Of a stretch of DNA of 64,000 nucleotides, positions 16,710 through 23,999 are shown piece after piece. Under the pieces are notes generated by a model that was not told the origin of the DNA, made no database searches, and was given only the letters and a program-made list of their open reading frames with translations. This stretch comes from a virus: positions 32,571 to 96,570 of the IMG/VR virus record IMGVR_UViG_3300034072_001395; one strand, written 5' to 3'. Position 1 is the first letter of the stretch. Each line of letters begins with the position of its first letter. The translations under genes were made by a program, and so were the position numbers.

Positions 16710-17044
16710 GGCTCTTGAGGCTCGTTTGCGATGTGCTTCTCCAGCGCGAGGATGTCCGCCTGGCGCGCTCCGAACGGCCACCGCTTCAAGCGCTCGGCCA
16801 GCTCTCGGGCCGCGGAGGCCACGTCGAACGCCTCCTCCGTGCCGGCCATCAGGTCGCAGATCACGGCGCCCGCGTAGGGATGCGCGCCCCTGCCGTGCCA
16901 GCACTCCGTCACGAGGCTGATGTGCTGCTTCAGCGCCCCGCGCGACCCCCACACCTTCCCGTTGCGGCTGGACTTGAGGTACGACCCTCCGCAGGCGAAC
17001 CGGCCGTTGGGGAGGCGGATCTTGAAGGCTTCGTTGCGCTGCAT
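16706..17044 (-). CDS. Hypothetical protein
   Basis: 112 aa. ATG at 17044 chosen for GGAGG 6 bases upstream and the TGATG overlap. Residues 8-45 are basic and contain LPNGRFACGGSYLKSS, which could be a small nucleic-acid or ligand-binding fold. C-terminal half helical. No family is recognised. Confidence 0.65.
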   Translation of the reverse strand: MQRNEAFKIRLPNGRFACGGSYLKSSRNGKVWGSRGALKQHISLVTECWHGRGAHPYAGAVICDLMAGTEEAFDVASAARELAERLKRWPFGARQADILALEKHIANEPQEP

Positions 17045-17487
17045 CACGCGCCTCCGATGAGCGACACGCCCGTGCGCGCGAAGGTCGACACGTCCGCGAT
17101 CACGTTCTGGTCGACGAGCACCCAGGAGCCGTGGTAGCCGCGCCCAGCGGGGTCCTGCCAGTTCCGCTTCCAGACGCAGAAGTCGCCGTCGGCGCCGACC
17201 ATGATGGCCGCGTAGCGGAGGGAGCCGCCGTTCTCGCGCAACTCCGCGCTCATGTAGTAGATCGCCAGACCGCGGTTGCCCTCGTCACCGACGATCATGG
17301 TCGGCGGCGCGCCGAGTTCCGCGGCGAGCGTGACGATGCGCACGGCCTCGGCGATGACCGCATCCGGCACATCGTACCCGGCCGTCGTGACGCGCATGCC
17401 TCCGCGCCCTTGGATGGGACGCAGCGCGTCGGCGAGGCGCCGGGTGGCCGGGTCGTCAAAGATGGCGAGGTCGTCGGTGTCAGACAT
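17044..17487 (-). CDS. Hypothetical protein
   Basis: 147 aa, ATG at 17487, overlapping the upstream gene by 8 bases. Beta-rich C-terminal half with aromatic residues (VWKRNWQDPAGRGYHGSWV). No family is recognised. Confidence 0.65.
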   Translation of the reverse strand: MSDTDDLAIFDDPATRRLADALRPIQGRGGMRVTTAGYDVPDAVIAEAVRIVTLAAELGAPPTMIVGDEGNRGLAIYYMSAELRENGGSLRYAAIMVGADGDFCVWKRNWQDPAGRGYHGSWVLVDQNVIADVSTFARTGVSLIGGA

Positions 17488-17914
17488 CGGGGTGTTCCGA
17501 GACGTACTTGAGGGTGGCCCACAGAGCGTTGAAGCTGGCGGCCATGCAGGCGCGCTTGGCGCTGTCGCACTGCCGGATCGTCGCCCTGCGCCAGTCGGCC
17601 AAGGAGTCCCCGGGCGAACTGCGCCAAGCGCGCTCGGCCTCCGTCATCCGCGCCTCCGCCTCAGCGCGCGCCTTCCGCGCGTCGGCCCACGAGCGGGCGT
17701 GCTCGTCCAGAGAGCCGTCGGGCGCGATGACGTTCAGCGCCGGAGGGAGAAGGCCCGCGAGCCCGGTGGACCCGACCTCGACGTAGCCCTGGCGTTTGAG
17801 GCTATCGAGCAGAGTCGCCTCGAAGTAGTTCGCCGCAGTAGCGCCACGCGCCAGGATGAGCAGCGCCGCTCGGATGTCGGCGCGGGAGGGCTCGGGGGTC
17901 TTGCGGGGTGTCAT
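17480..17914 (-). CDS. Member of tandem small-protein family
   Basis: 144 aa, TGATG overlap with the gene upstream. N-terminal winged-helix-like part (LLDSLKRQGYVEV), then a Pro-Asp loop and a long Ala/Arg/Glu helix. The same order (recognition-like helix, linker, long helix) occurs in the three genes upstream, so it is read as a diverged paralogue. Confidence 0.6.
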   Translation of the reverse strand: MTPRKTPEPSRADIRAALLILARGATAANYFEATLLDSLKRQGYVEVGSTGLAGLLPPALNVIAPDGSLDEHARSWADARKARAEAEARMTEAERAWRSSPGDSLADWRRATIRQCDSAKRACMAASFNALWATLKYVSEHPDV

Positions 17915-18366
17915 CAGGTGCTCTCCAGCAATGCACGGAGTTCGCGGACGGCGGCCTGGCGGGCATCGCGGGCGACCATCGCCGCCTGCCCTCCGCGGTC
18001 CTGCGCTTCGTCGAGGCGGAGCTGCGCCATCGCGCGCTCGGAGTTCGTCACGGTGCGCCCCCAGGCGCGGTTGGCTTCGCGGACATCGTGCGCGGCGTCC
18101 AGAAGGGCGATGTGCGCAACCGCGTAGGCGCGCAGCACGGGGGACACCGCGTTGCCCGGCGTGAGATACCGGATGCCACGGGGCGTGACCTGGCGCTGCG
18201 TGAAGTCGTCGACGCAGGCGAGCCCCCGCAAGCAGGAGAGCATGTCGGGCGTGTAGCGCCGAGCGACGCCGTTGGCGAGGTCGAGGAGCGCCTTGCGCTG
18301 GCCCGGCGTCAGCTTGAGGCCGGCGAGGTCGAGGTGGCGGTCTGGCCGGTTGTCGTTGTGCGTCAC
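17914..18366 (-). CDS. Member of tandem small-protein family
   Basis: 150 aa, GTG at 18366 overlapping the upstream stop (GTGA). Shares with the next two genes upstream: LTPGQRKALLDLA near residue 20, RQVTPRGIRYLTPG near 57, and a following long helix with LRAYAVAHIALLDAA. Function unknown; the first part resembles a small winged-helix domain. Confidence 0.65.
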   Translation of the reverse strand: MTHNDNRPDRHLDLAGLKLTPGQRKALLDLANGVARRYTPDMLSCLRGLACVDDFTQRQVTPRGIRYLTPGNAVSPVLRAYAVAHIALLDAAHDVREANRAWGRTVTNSERAMAQLRLDEAQDRGGQAAMVARDARQAAVRELRALLEST

Positions 18367-18827
18367 TTCCACTGTACCTCCAGAATGGAACGGAGTTCTT
18401 CGCCCGCCGCGGCGCAGGGCTCTTGACACGCAACCCACGCATCTCCACGGCGGCCAAGTGCTTCGTCGTGCGCGGAGATCGTAGCAACGACATACGGGGT
18501 CATCTGGAAGTGGTCGCGCAGGTAAGCGTCAGTCATCACCCGCTCAAGGGAGCCCACTGCTCGATCCAGAGCGAGGTACACCGCGAAAGCATCAGCGTAA
18601 GCCCTGAGCGCCTCGGAGATGACGTGCCCTGGCGTGACAAGGCGGATGCCCTTCGGTGTCGCGCGCTGCTGGCAGTACGGATCGAGGAGGCCGGCGTTGA
18701 GCAGCGCGATCCGTGTGCCCACCGCCATGCGAGGGCAGGTGCCGAGGGCGCGGAACAGCAAGGCGCGCTTCTGGCCGCGGGTCAGCGTTATGCCGTCGAT
18801 GTCGAGGACTTCTTCGATGGTCGGCAT
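18363..18827 (-). CDS. Member of tandem small-protein family
   Basis: 154 aa. LTRGQKRALLFRALG near residue 15, RATPKGIRLVTPG near 55 and LRAYADAFAVYLALDRA near 73 align with the downstream neighbour. Start overlaps the upstream stop by one base. Function unknown. Confidence 0.65.
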   Translation of the reverse strand: MPTIEEVLDIDGITLTRGQKRALLFRALGTCPRMAVGTRIALLNAGLLDPYCQQRATPKGIRLVTPGHVISEALRAYADAFAVYLALDRAVGSLERVMTDAYLRDHFQMTPYVVATISAHDEALGRRGDAWVACQEPCAAAGEELRSILEVQWK

Positions 18828-19282
18828 TAGAGGATCTCCCGAAGTTCTGCGAGAGCCACATCACGCGCGCTGCGGCACTTGTCAAGGGCCGCCTCGTACT
18901 TCGCGTGCTCGGCGGTCACAAGCGCGGAGAGCTGCGCGCTCGTGAGGTCGGGGAGGAGCCAGATCCGTCCTGCTTTGCTCCACTCGTGTGCGGCGGCGAC
19001 GTATGCGTCGTGCGCGATGGACCACTGGATGAGCGACCACGGTAAGGCAGCGTCAGGCTGCAAGCAGCGAGCGCCGAGGGGTGAGACCGTCAAGCAGCAG
19101 CTCTCGTAGTAGCACAGGAGGCCCTTGCGCAGAAGCGCGTCGACCACCTGCTGTTTGTAGCGCACAGGCGCGCCAGTTGCAAGGTCGCGCAGGAGCGTCA
19201 CCTGCGCCGCCGACAGTTTGATGCCCGTGGTGTCGAGGTGCTCGCGGGCGCGCTCCTTCAAGTCGTTGGCGATCTTGTCCAT
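18827..19282 (-). CDS. Member of tandem small-protein family
   Basis: 151 aa. LSAAQVTLLRDLATG near residue 23, LTVSPLGARCL near 64 and a C-terminal helix match the two genes downstream at lower identity. The start overlaps the upstream stop by one base. Function unknown. Confidence 0.65.
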   Translation of the reverse strand: MDKIANDLKERAREHLDTTGIKLSAAQVTLLRDLATGAPVRYKQQVVDALLRKGLLCYYESCCLTVSPLGARCLQPDAALPWSLIQWSIAHDAYVAAAHEWSKAGRIWLLPDLTSAQLSALVTAEHAKYEAALDKCRSARDVALAELREIL

Positions 19283-19716
19283 CAGGTGTTCTCCTTCAGA
19301 AGGTGCGCCCGCAGAGCCTCGACCATGCGCGCCTCGGCCTCGGCGGCGAGAACGCGCATCGCTTCGTGCGCTGCGGCAGCCGCTTCGATCGCGTCGAGCA
19401 GCGTCGGAGTGAAGTTCTCCCGGTCGTTGGCGTAGTCGTTCACGCCCGTGAGCGTGTGGCCCGTCTCCCAGTGAAGCGATGCGGCATCGAACCACGCCTT
19501 GTAGGCGCGTGTGCCCGTGAAGTCGCGGGCCACCATGCCCAGGCCGAGCGATGTGAGCATCCAGGGCGGTGACTTGTCGTAGCGCCCGCGCTGGATCAGG
19601 CCGGCGTCGATCAGCTTGTGGCGCACGGCCCGCGGGATGCCGACCAGCATGCCGGTGAGGGCCACTTTGCGCAGATCCTCGATGAGGTGCCCGTGGGCGG
19701 CGGTGTTCTTGTTCAT
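19282..19716 (-). CDS. First gene of the tandem small-protein operon
   Basis: 144 aa, GGAG before the ATG at 19716. PRAVRHKLIDAGLI, then a turn and LTSLGLGMVARDF, then a long Ala/Glu helix and the ending LLKENT. The architecture is like the paralogues downstream, though sequence identity is weak. Promoter at 19747-19775. Confidence 0.65.
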   Translation of the reverse strand: MNKNTAAHGHLIEDLRKVALTGMLVGIPRAVRHKLIDAGLIQRGRYDKSPPWMLTSLGLGMVARDFTGTRAYKAWFDAASLHWETGHTLTGVNDYANDRENFTPTLLDAIEAAAAAHEAMRVLAAEAEARMVEALRAHLLKENT

Positions 19717-19746
19717 GGCGGCTGCATCTCCAGTGATGACACACAT

Positions 19747-19775
19747 CGCATAGCCGGCCGAGCGTCCGAGCGCAA
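19747..19775 (-). promoter_or_regulatory. Sigma70-type promoter of tandem-family operon
   Basis: Minus strand: TTGCGC, 17 bases, TATGCG, about 30 bases before the ATG at 19716. Confidence 0.7.
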
Positions 19776-20043
19776 GGGGGCGCCCCAGCGAAACAGGTTG
19801 AACGAACCATCCAGCCCTATGGCAGCCCCCCATGCGCAAACACTCGAACCACCTGGCAACTCCTACCCTCACCGGCTCGAACGGGTCATGCAAGGGCCAG
19901 ATAGCCAGGCGAGACTCGGTGCGAGAACATTCAGCATCCAACCGCCATCAGGCGCAACAAGACCACCGCACACCCCCGCAACATCACACGCCTGGGGACG
20001 TTCCATAACGGACAACTTCGCCCGTCAGTCGTCGAGAACGTAG

Positions 20044-20066
20044 CATCGGTCAACGATCTCGTCACC
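20044..20066 (+). repeat. Intergenic control element, copy 3
   Basis: Reads CATCGGTCAACGATCTCGTC then ACC; preceded by GTCGAGAACGTAG. Same strand as copy 4, 107 bases upstream of it. Confidence 0.65.
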
Positions 20067-20150
20067 GGAAGGCGCCAAACGGCCGTTCGGGCGCGGAAAG
20101 TGGGTCCGTAGACCTACGGATGACAAGAAGTACGTTCGGCGAGAACGTCG

Positions 20151-20173
20151 TATCGGTCAACGATCTCACCACT
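20151..20173 (+). repeat. Intergenic control element, copy 4
   Basis: Reads TATCGGTCAACGATCTCACC then ACT. The upstream 35 bases (GGATGACAAGAAGT, then TCGGCGAGAACG) are also shared with copy 5 at 37495, giving an extended match of about 60-70 bases. Confidence 0.75.
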
Positions 20174-20221
20174 CGGCTGTGTCGCGGTGCTCGCAAAAAG
20201 CCCCTTGGAGGAAGGAGGCAC

Positions 20222-20263
20222 ATGGTGACCGCGATGCGCGGTACTTGTGGCTGTAGAGTATGA
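20222..20263 (+). CDS. Possible 13-residue leader peptide
   Basis: ATG closely follows GGAGGAAGGAGG, the strongest ribosome binding site in this gene-free region, and lies 50 bases after element copy 4. Encodes MVTAMRGTCGCRV. Spacing to the ATG is short; a GTG three bases later is an alternative. Confidence 0.3.
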   Translation: MVTAMRGTCGCRV

Positions 20264-20416
20264 GCCGGATACCGCACACCGGCCGTCAGGTGCGTAGGTG
20301 GTTCGCCCGATGTGGGTGGGCTATCGGCAGGTAGGCGGGTGGGCGGGTGGTCGGTGGGACATATGTAACTGGAGTTGGCTGGAGAATGACACATAGCAAA
20401 CGGAAGGGGTCGTGTA

Positions 20417-20441
20417 CCCCCCGCGCGTGTGTCGCGGGGGG
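20417..20441 (+). repeat. Strong GC hairpin
   Basis: Arms CCCCCCGCG and CGCGGGGGG, 9 perfect base pairs around a 7-base loop. No T run follows, so it is not a classical terminator. Confidence 0.55.
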
Positions 20442-20560
20442 ACCGCCCCGGGGGCCCTTGAGCTGGCGCATCGTCGATGCCCCCATCGGTGTCATCGCTG
20501 GGGGAGGTGGGGGGTGTCCCTCTCACCCGGGGGGTGGGCGGACATCCCCTCTCCCCGCGC

Positions 20561-20576
20561 ATGACCGGACGGTCAT
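20561..20576. promoter_or_regulatory. Palindromic operator-like site
   Basis: ATGACCG, GA, CGGTCAT: seven-base perfect arms, the size and symmetry of a dimeric repressor site. No adjacent promoter is evident. Confidence 0.35.
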
Positions 20577-20614
20577 CATGCAACGGGCGCGCGGGGCGGC
20601 CCCTCCCTTGAGGG

Positions 20615-20691
20615 GGGCAGACTCACCCGATGACACCGGGCGCGGCGCGGCGGGAGCTCCGGTGTTCGGGAGGCCCGGGCAGACTCACCCG
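20615..20691. repeat. Direct repeat pair
   Basis: GGGCAGACTCACCCG occurs exactly at 20615-20629 and 20677-20691. Confidence 0.6.
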
Positions 20692-20793
20692 TGGTCGACG
20701 GTTCGGGGCGCCTGTCAGGGGACAGGGAGGGGAGGCAGGGAGGGGGGCGCTTGTGGTAGCTGCCCCGGCGGCGGGCGCCTTGCCCCGAACGCG

Positions 20794-20825
20794 AAAAGCC
20801 CCCCGGCGCGTGAGCACCGAGGGGC
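20794..20825 (-). terminator. Intrinsic terminator
   Basis: Minus strand: arms GCCCCTCGGTG and CGCCGGGGGGC (11 pairs with two G-U) around a 6-base loop, followed by TTTT. It is placed to end the leftward membrane-protein gene at 20895. Confidence 0.75.
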
Positions 20826-20894
20826 CTACAGGGCGGGCGGCTATGTCGGGCGGGCGAGGGTACCGGCTACCAGGGAGGCGCGCTCCTTGCCCCC

Positions 20895-21389
20895 TTAGCG
20901 CCCGATGCGCGGCCCGTCCGTCCGGCGCACCAGCTCCGCCACCGACGGGCGAGCGGCCCGAATCCAGGCGCCCCCGATGGCGAGGGCTGCCACGTAGCCC
21001 GCCACGGTGAAGCCCGTACCAGCGGCAAGCTCCAGCATCGTCCACGGGGCGAGCCAAACGGCCAGCGTCAACGCGAGGGCGCCCGCCCGATCCGTCTGAC
21101 GGTCCGCGGCGAGGGCGGCCCGGCGGGCGGAGCGGGTGACAGTCTCCCCGATGGCGCGGGTGAGGGTCAGCGCGGCGCGCCCGGCGCGGGTGAGGCTGCC
21201 CCGGTTGATGCGGATCGACCCGATGACCCGCTGACCCTTCGCGCCCACCTTCGACCGGCGCGAGACAACAACGGCAATCTCAAGCCCGTCACAAGCGCGG
21301 GTGAGGATCGATGCGACAATCGCCAGCGCGGCGATCGGGAAGGCGAGCAGGTACGCGAGGGACAGAGCGAAGAGGGCGGGGAGGAACAT
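20895..21389 (-). CDS. Membrane protein with basic loop
   Basis: 164 aa. ATG at 21389 taken for AGGA 8 bases upstream; the frame extends further 5' without a better site. Hydrophobic segments at about 3-28, 101-121 and 124-142; between the first two lies a strongly basic stretch with several Arg. It is a single-gene unit, isolated by a promoter-operator region upstream and an intrinsic terminator downstream, pointing to separate regulation. It could act in immunity or superinfection exclusion; this is inference. Confidence 0.65.
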   Translation of the reverse strand: MFLPALFALSLAYLLAFPIAALAIVASILTRACDGLEIAVVVSRRSKVGAKGQRVIGSIRINRGSLTRAGRAALTLTRAIGETVTRSARRAALAADRQTDRAGALALTLAVWLAPWTMLELAAGTGFTVAGYVAALAIGGAWIRAARPSVAELVRRTDGPRIGR

Positions 21390-21424
21390 CGGCGGGATCC
21401 TGTGTCGGTTCGGGGTGCCCACAC

Positions 21425-21452
21425 TGTCTATCGAGCTTCCATGGATTGTCCA
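21425..21452 (-). promoter_or_regulatory. Possible promoter for membrane protein
   Basis: Minus strand: TGGACA, 16 bases, TAGACA, about 35 bases before the ATG at 21389. Confidence 0.45.
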
Positions 21453-21489
21453 GCCTGTTTTATAGATAGCTGCACTATCCGTAGGAGGG

Positions 21490-21529
21490 TGTTTCATGCA
21501 ATGTTTCACCGTGTTTCACCGTGAAACAT
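21490..21529. promoter_or_regulatory. parS-like inverted repeat with extra half-sites
   Basis: TGTTTCAC, one C, GTGAAACA at 21512-21528. These are exactly the two half-sites of the bacterial ParB site parS, but separated by one extra base. Two further direct half-sites lie at 21490-21497 (TGTTTCAT) and 21502-21509 (TGTTTCAC). Confidence 0.5.
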
Positions 21530-21738
21530 GCAAGTAGATCCCCGTACAGTCTACGATCCGATCCGCAAGGCGGACAGATTCTGTCCGGGCCCGTCCATCG
21601 GGCGGGCGGGCTCGAGCTTCGCCCGGAGTGACAGATATAGCGGTGTCGGTGGCGGCCTGGTCGATCGGCTACGATCCGCATGAATAGCGCACCTTAGAAG
21701 TTTTTTCGGAAAGTTAGAGGTTTCGGGGTCGATTCTAC

Positions 21739-21767
21739 TTGGCACGGGGCGTAGCGTTGACTATGCT
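21739..21767 (+). promoter_or_regulatory. Sigma70-type promoter of small-gene array
   Basis: TTGGCA, 17 bases, TATGCT, 70 bases before the ATG at 21837. A second, overlapping TACTTG box at 21736-21741 resembles the -10 of the promoter at 49495. Confidence 0.65.
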
Positions 21768-21836
21768 TTGTGTGTCGGCGGGCGGCGCCCCCGACAGATT
21801 GACCGGCTCCCCTCCCCCTCCCTACAGGATGCCCCG

Positions 21837-22112
21837 ATGACCTTCGCGCCCGATACCGTCGAATACTGCCTCATCACCGCCCGCGGCTTCACCGCCTCCC
21901 CCGCGGGCGACGCCCTGACCGCCCCGAACGGCTGCCACGTCTCCTGCCCCGTCTCCATCGTTGACGGGCACGTCAACGTCACCGGCCCCGATGGGAACGA
22001 TGTGGAAGACGTGCGCGTTCCCGTCTTTCCCGAAACTGCCCCGGGCGCGGTCGCGGTCTTCGTCGCCATGGCGACCCGCAAGGCCGCTGACATCATGCGC
22101 GCCCGGCGCTGA
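21837..22112 (+). CDS. Hypothetical protein
   Basis: 91 aa, AGGA 8 bases before the ATG. Beta-rich with Pro/Gly turns, then an Ala-rich C-terminal helix (AVAVFVAMATRKAADIMRARR). First gene of the rightward array of tiny genes. No family is recognised. Confidence 0.6.
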   Translation: MTFAPDTVEYCLITARGFTASPAGDALTAPNGCHVSCPVSIVDGHVNVTGPDGNDVEDVRVPVFPETAPGAVAVFVAMATRKAADIMRARR

Positions 22113-22292
22113 CCTGCCCCTCTGCCCGGCCGGCCCCTGCCCCGGTCCGGTCGGGCTCCCCCTCCCACGTTTGGGCCCGCCCGCCGGACCGCCGGGTAGC
22201 TTATCGAGCTATTCGACGGTCCGCCCGGCCCGCCCGGCCGACACGGGTGCGCAATACCGCGCACCCTCCCCTGTAGATACTGGAGTGTCGCC

Positions 22293-22502
22293 ATGTCCGG
22301 TAAGGCTTTCAAGCGCGCGATCCGCGCGGCGGTCAACGTCACCCGCGAGAACATCGCCTATGAGGCGGAGCAGGCCGAACACGCGGCCCGTTGCGCGCAG
22401 TCTCGCGCGGACATGGACGAGGCCCGGCGGGCTGCGGCCTTCGACGCTTCGGCCGAATGGCGCGCGGAGAACGCCGTGCGAGACTTCTACTACTTCGCCT
22501 GA
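22293..22502 (+). CDS. Small helical protein
   Basis: 69 aa; TGGAGTGTC before the ATG is the ribosome binding site type shared by several genes of this array. Highly charged, Ala/Glu/Arg-rich, predicted as one long helical hairpin; ends FYYFA. Function unknown. Confidence 0.6.
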   Translation: MSGKAFKRAIRAAVNVTRENIAYEAEQAEHAARCAQSRADMDEARRAAAFDASAEWRAENAVRDFYYFA

Positions 22503-22529
22503 CCCTTGCGCCCCTGGTGCGGGCGCCCC

Positions 22530-22563
22530 TTGACCGGCCGGTCTGTTCCGGTCGGCCGGTCAA
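22530..22563. repeat. Intercistronic hairpin
   Basis: TTGACCGGCCG and CGGCCGGTCAA: 11 perfect pairs with a 12-base loop, between two small genes. No T run. Related hairpins lie in the next two spacers. Confidence 0.6.
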
Positions 22564-22628
22564 CGGGCTATCGCGCCCATGCTGAACACTCGTTCAGGCC
22601 AGACCGACCTGGCCTAAAGGATGCTGCT

Positions 22629-22952
22629 ATGTCTCGCTTCGGCCGCAAGCCCTCCCCCCTGCTCACGCTCCCCCGCCCGCCGACGCCCTACCCGGAGCAG
22701 TCTTTCATCACGCTGGACGGTCGCGCCGTCTGGCACACGACGGTCGAGGCGCCGTGGTCCGGCCGCACGGCCAGCGGCTACGGCGCCCGGATCCCCACGT
22801 CTCGCGCCGTCTTCGACGGGCACCGCTGGCGGCGCGTCAAGGTCGCTGTGTGGTCGAATAGCGGATCGCCCTATGTCGGGCGAGACCTCCGCTCCGGGCG
22901 CAGCGTCGGCGGCTTCTTTGTCGCCGGTGATCCCGGCTACCTCGCCCCGTAG
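22629..22952 (+). CDS. Hypothetical protein
   Basis: 107 aa; AAAGGA upstream of the ATG. Basic N-terminus with Pro, then a beta-rich domain (FITLDGRAVWHTTVEAPW) and a Gly/Ser-rich end. Small beta-barrel fold possible. No family is recognised. Confidence 0.6.
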   Translation: MSRFGRKPSPLLTLPRPPTPYPEQSFITLDGRAVWHTTVEAPWSGRTASGYGARIPTSRAVFDGHRWRRVKVAVWSNSGSPYVGRDLRSGRSVGGFFVAGDPGYLAP

Positions 22953-22988
22953 GGGCGTCCCCGCTCCCCCCTTCGGGGGGCCCCGCGC

Positions 22989-23030
22989 TTGACGTAGCGG
23001 CCGGGTTTGTGCGCTCGCCTGCTACGTCAA
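22989..23030. repeat. Intercistronic hairpin
   Basis: TTGACGTAGC and GCTACGTCAA: 10 perfect pairs around 22 bases, in a GC-rich spacer whose left side (GGGGGGCCCCGCGCTT) resembles that of the hairpin at 23567. Confidence 0.6.
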
Positions 23031-23094
23031 CCCCGGCGCCCGCCGGCTGCAAGGGCCGTCGCCCTTGCCCCTCACACTGTATGGAGTGTCCACA

Positions 23095-23520
23095 ATGCGC
23101 GGATCTGTCGCTTCCCTCCTCGTTACCTTCAATCGCATGACCGCCAGCCGGCCGGATCTCCGCGCCGCGGACGTGGTCAAGACCCTCGTCGACCGCCTGC
23201 CCCACGGGTCCGGCTTCGACGCCCCGCCGACGGTCGAGATCCGCCCCGCCCGCCGCAAGGGCGCCCCGCCTGAGCTGCGGATCGCGGTCCCCTTTCACCG
23301 GATGAACGATGCCGGGTTCTACGTGGGATGGGTCGAGTACCGGATCGCCGTCTACCCCGCGTGGGACGGCGGGATCGACCTGACGATCCGGGGGCCCGAC
23401 GCTGACGGGTTGCGGGAGTATGTCGAGACCACGTACTTCAACACTTTGAGCGAACCCGCTGACGCTGACTACATCCCGGGCGAGGGCTGGCGCCTGCTGC
23501 CCCTCCCCGCCGACGGGTAG
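23095..23520 (+). CDS. Hypothetical protein
   Basis: 141 aa, with GGAGTGTCCACA before the ATG. Helical N-terminus, then beta-rich (VEYRIAVYPAWDGGIDLTIRGPD). No family is recognised. Flanked by hairpin-bearing spacers on both sides. Confidence 0.65.
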   Translation: MRGSVASLLVTFNRMTASRPDLRAADVVKTLVDRLPHGSGFDAPPTVEIRPARRKGAPPELRIAVPFHRMNDAGFYVGWVEYRIAVYPAWDGGIDLTIRGPDADGLREYVETTYFNTLSEPADADYIPGEGWRLLPLPADG

Positions 23521-23566
23521 CCCGCCCGCCGGCTGCCCCGCCCTGCCCCTCCCGGGGGCCCCGAGC

Positions 23567-23602
23567 TTACCCGCCGGTCCGACCTTCGGATCGACGGGTA
23601 AC
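23567..23602. repeat. Intercistronic hairpin
   Basis: TTACCCGCCGGTCCGA opposite TCGGATCGACGGGTAA: 14 of 16 positions pair. Third of a series of hairpins that open with TTGAC or TTAC and close with GTCAA or GTAA. Confidence 0.5.
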
Positions 23603-23643
23603 CCCGGCGCCCCGCCGGACCCGCCCACCTATGGAGATATCCC

Positions 23644-23868
23644 ATGCCCTCCCCGATCCGCTTTGACGTGTACCGCTCCGATCGCCACGGGCCCGCCCTC
23701 GCCGCTGACGGTTGGCCCGATGTCACCCGCGCCCGCGCCGCCCGCGCCCGCCGGCTGAGCTACGCGCGCGCCGTCAAGGTCGACCGTGCGATCGCCGCGG
23801 CCGCCGGCGCCGTGGCCGTCGGGGCTGAGCTTCCCCGCCGGGCCGGCCGCCGGGGCGATCGGATCTGA
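23644..23868 (+). CDS. Small basic protein
   Basis: 74 aa, TGGAGAT before the ATG. Strongly Arg/Ala-rich from residue 28 onward; likely nucleic-acid binding or a helical adaptor. No family is recognised. Confidence 0.55.
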   Translation: MPSPIRFDVYRSDRHGPALAADGWPDVTRARAARARRLSYARAVKVDRAIAAAAGAVAVGAELPRRAGRRGDRI

Positions 23869-23887
23869 GGATCTTTCGGCCGGACGC

Positions 23888-23916
23888 TTGACGGTATCCG
23901 GCCGATAGAGTAAGAT
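23888..23916 (+). promoter_or_regulatory. Sigma70-type promoter
   Basis: TTGACG, 17 bases, TAAGAT. The -35 lies in the loop of a GGCCGGA/TCCGGCC hairpin. The first 11 bases after the -35 (GTATCCGGC) recur in the promoter at 26033. Confidence 0.75.
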
Positions 23917-23999
23917 AGCAACGTAACCCGGGCGCTCCGCCGCCCCCCTCCCCTCCCCGCCGCCGGCCGGTCTGCCGGCACCCCGTAGGAGTGTCCACA

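Larger units (their letters stand above)
19717..20894. other. Gene-free repeat and hairpin region B (candidate origin)
   Basis: 1.18 kb with no convincing long gene. It contains two tandem copies of the intergenic element, a leader-like mini-gene, a G-rich tract (about 20325-20365), a strong hairpin at 20417-20441, a 16-bp palindrome at 20561-20576, two copies of a 15-bp direct repeat (20615-20629 and 20677-20691) and a minus-strand terminator. A replication origin, packaging site or noncoding RNA locus are the main candidates. Confidence 0.5.
21390..21836. other. Gene-free divergent control region with parS-like site
   Basis: 447 bases between the leftward membrane protein and the rightward small-gene array. 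It contains promoters in both directions, TGTTTCAC half-sites, a CGGACA/TGTCCG hairpin at 21571-21587 and an upstream block shared with the promoter at 49495. Confidence 0.65.

Noticed and set aside
19780-20040. Possible tRNA suggested by GGTTCGA-like strings on either strand
   Set aside because: I could not fold an acceptor stem, anticodon arm and T arm with correct spacing; no tRNA is supported by eye anywhere in the window.
17480-20691. Possible CRISPR array in the repeat-rich stretch
   Set aside because: Repeats are either coding paralogues or a single 15-bp pair; there is no regular repeat-spacer unit.
20347-20898. A 183-codon plus-strand frame and an overlapping minus-strand frame in the gene-free region B
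   Set aside because: No ribosome binding site, low-complexity Gly/Pro/Arg composition, and overlap with hairpins and a terminator.
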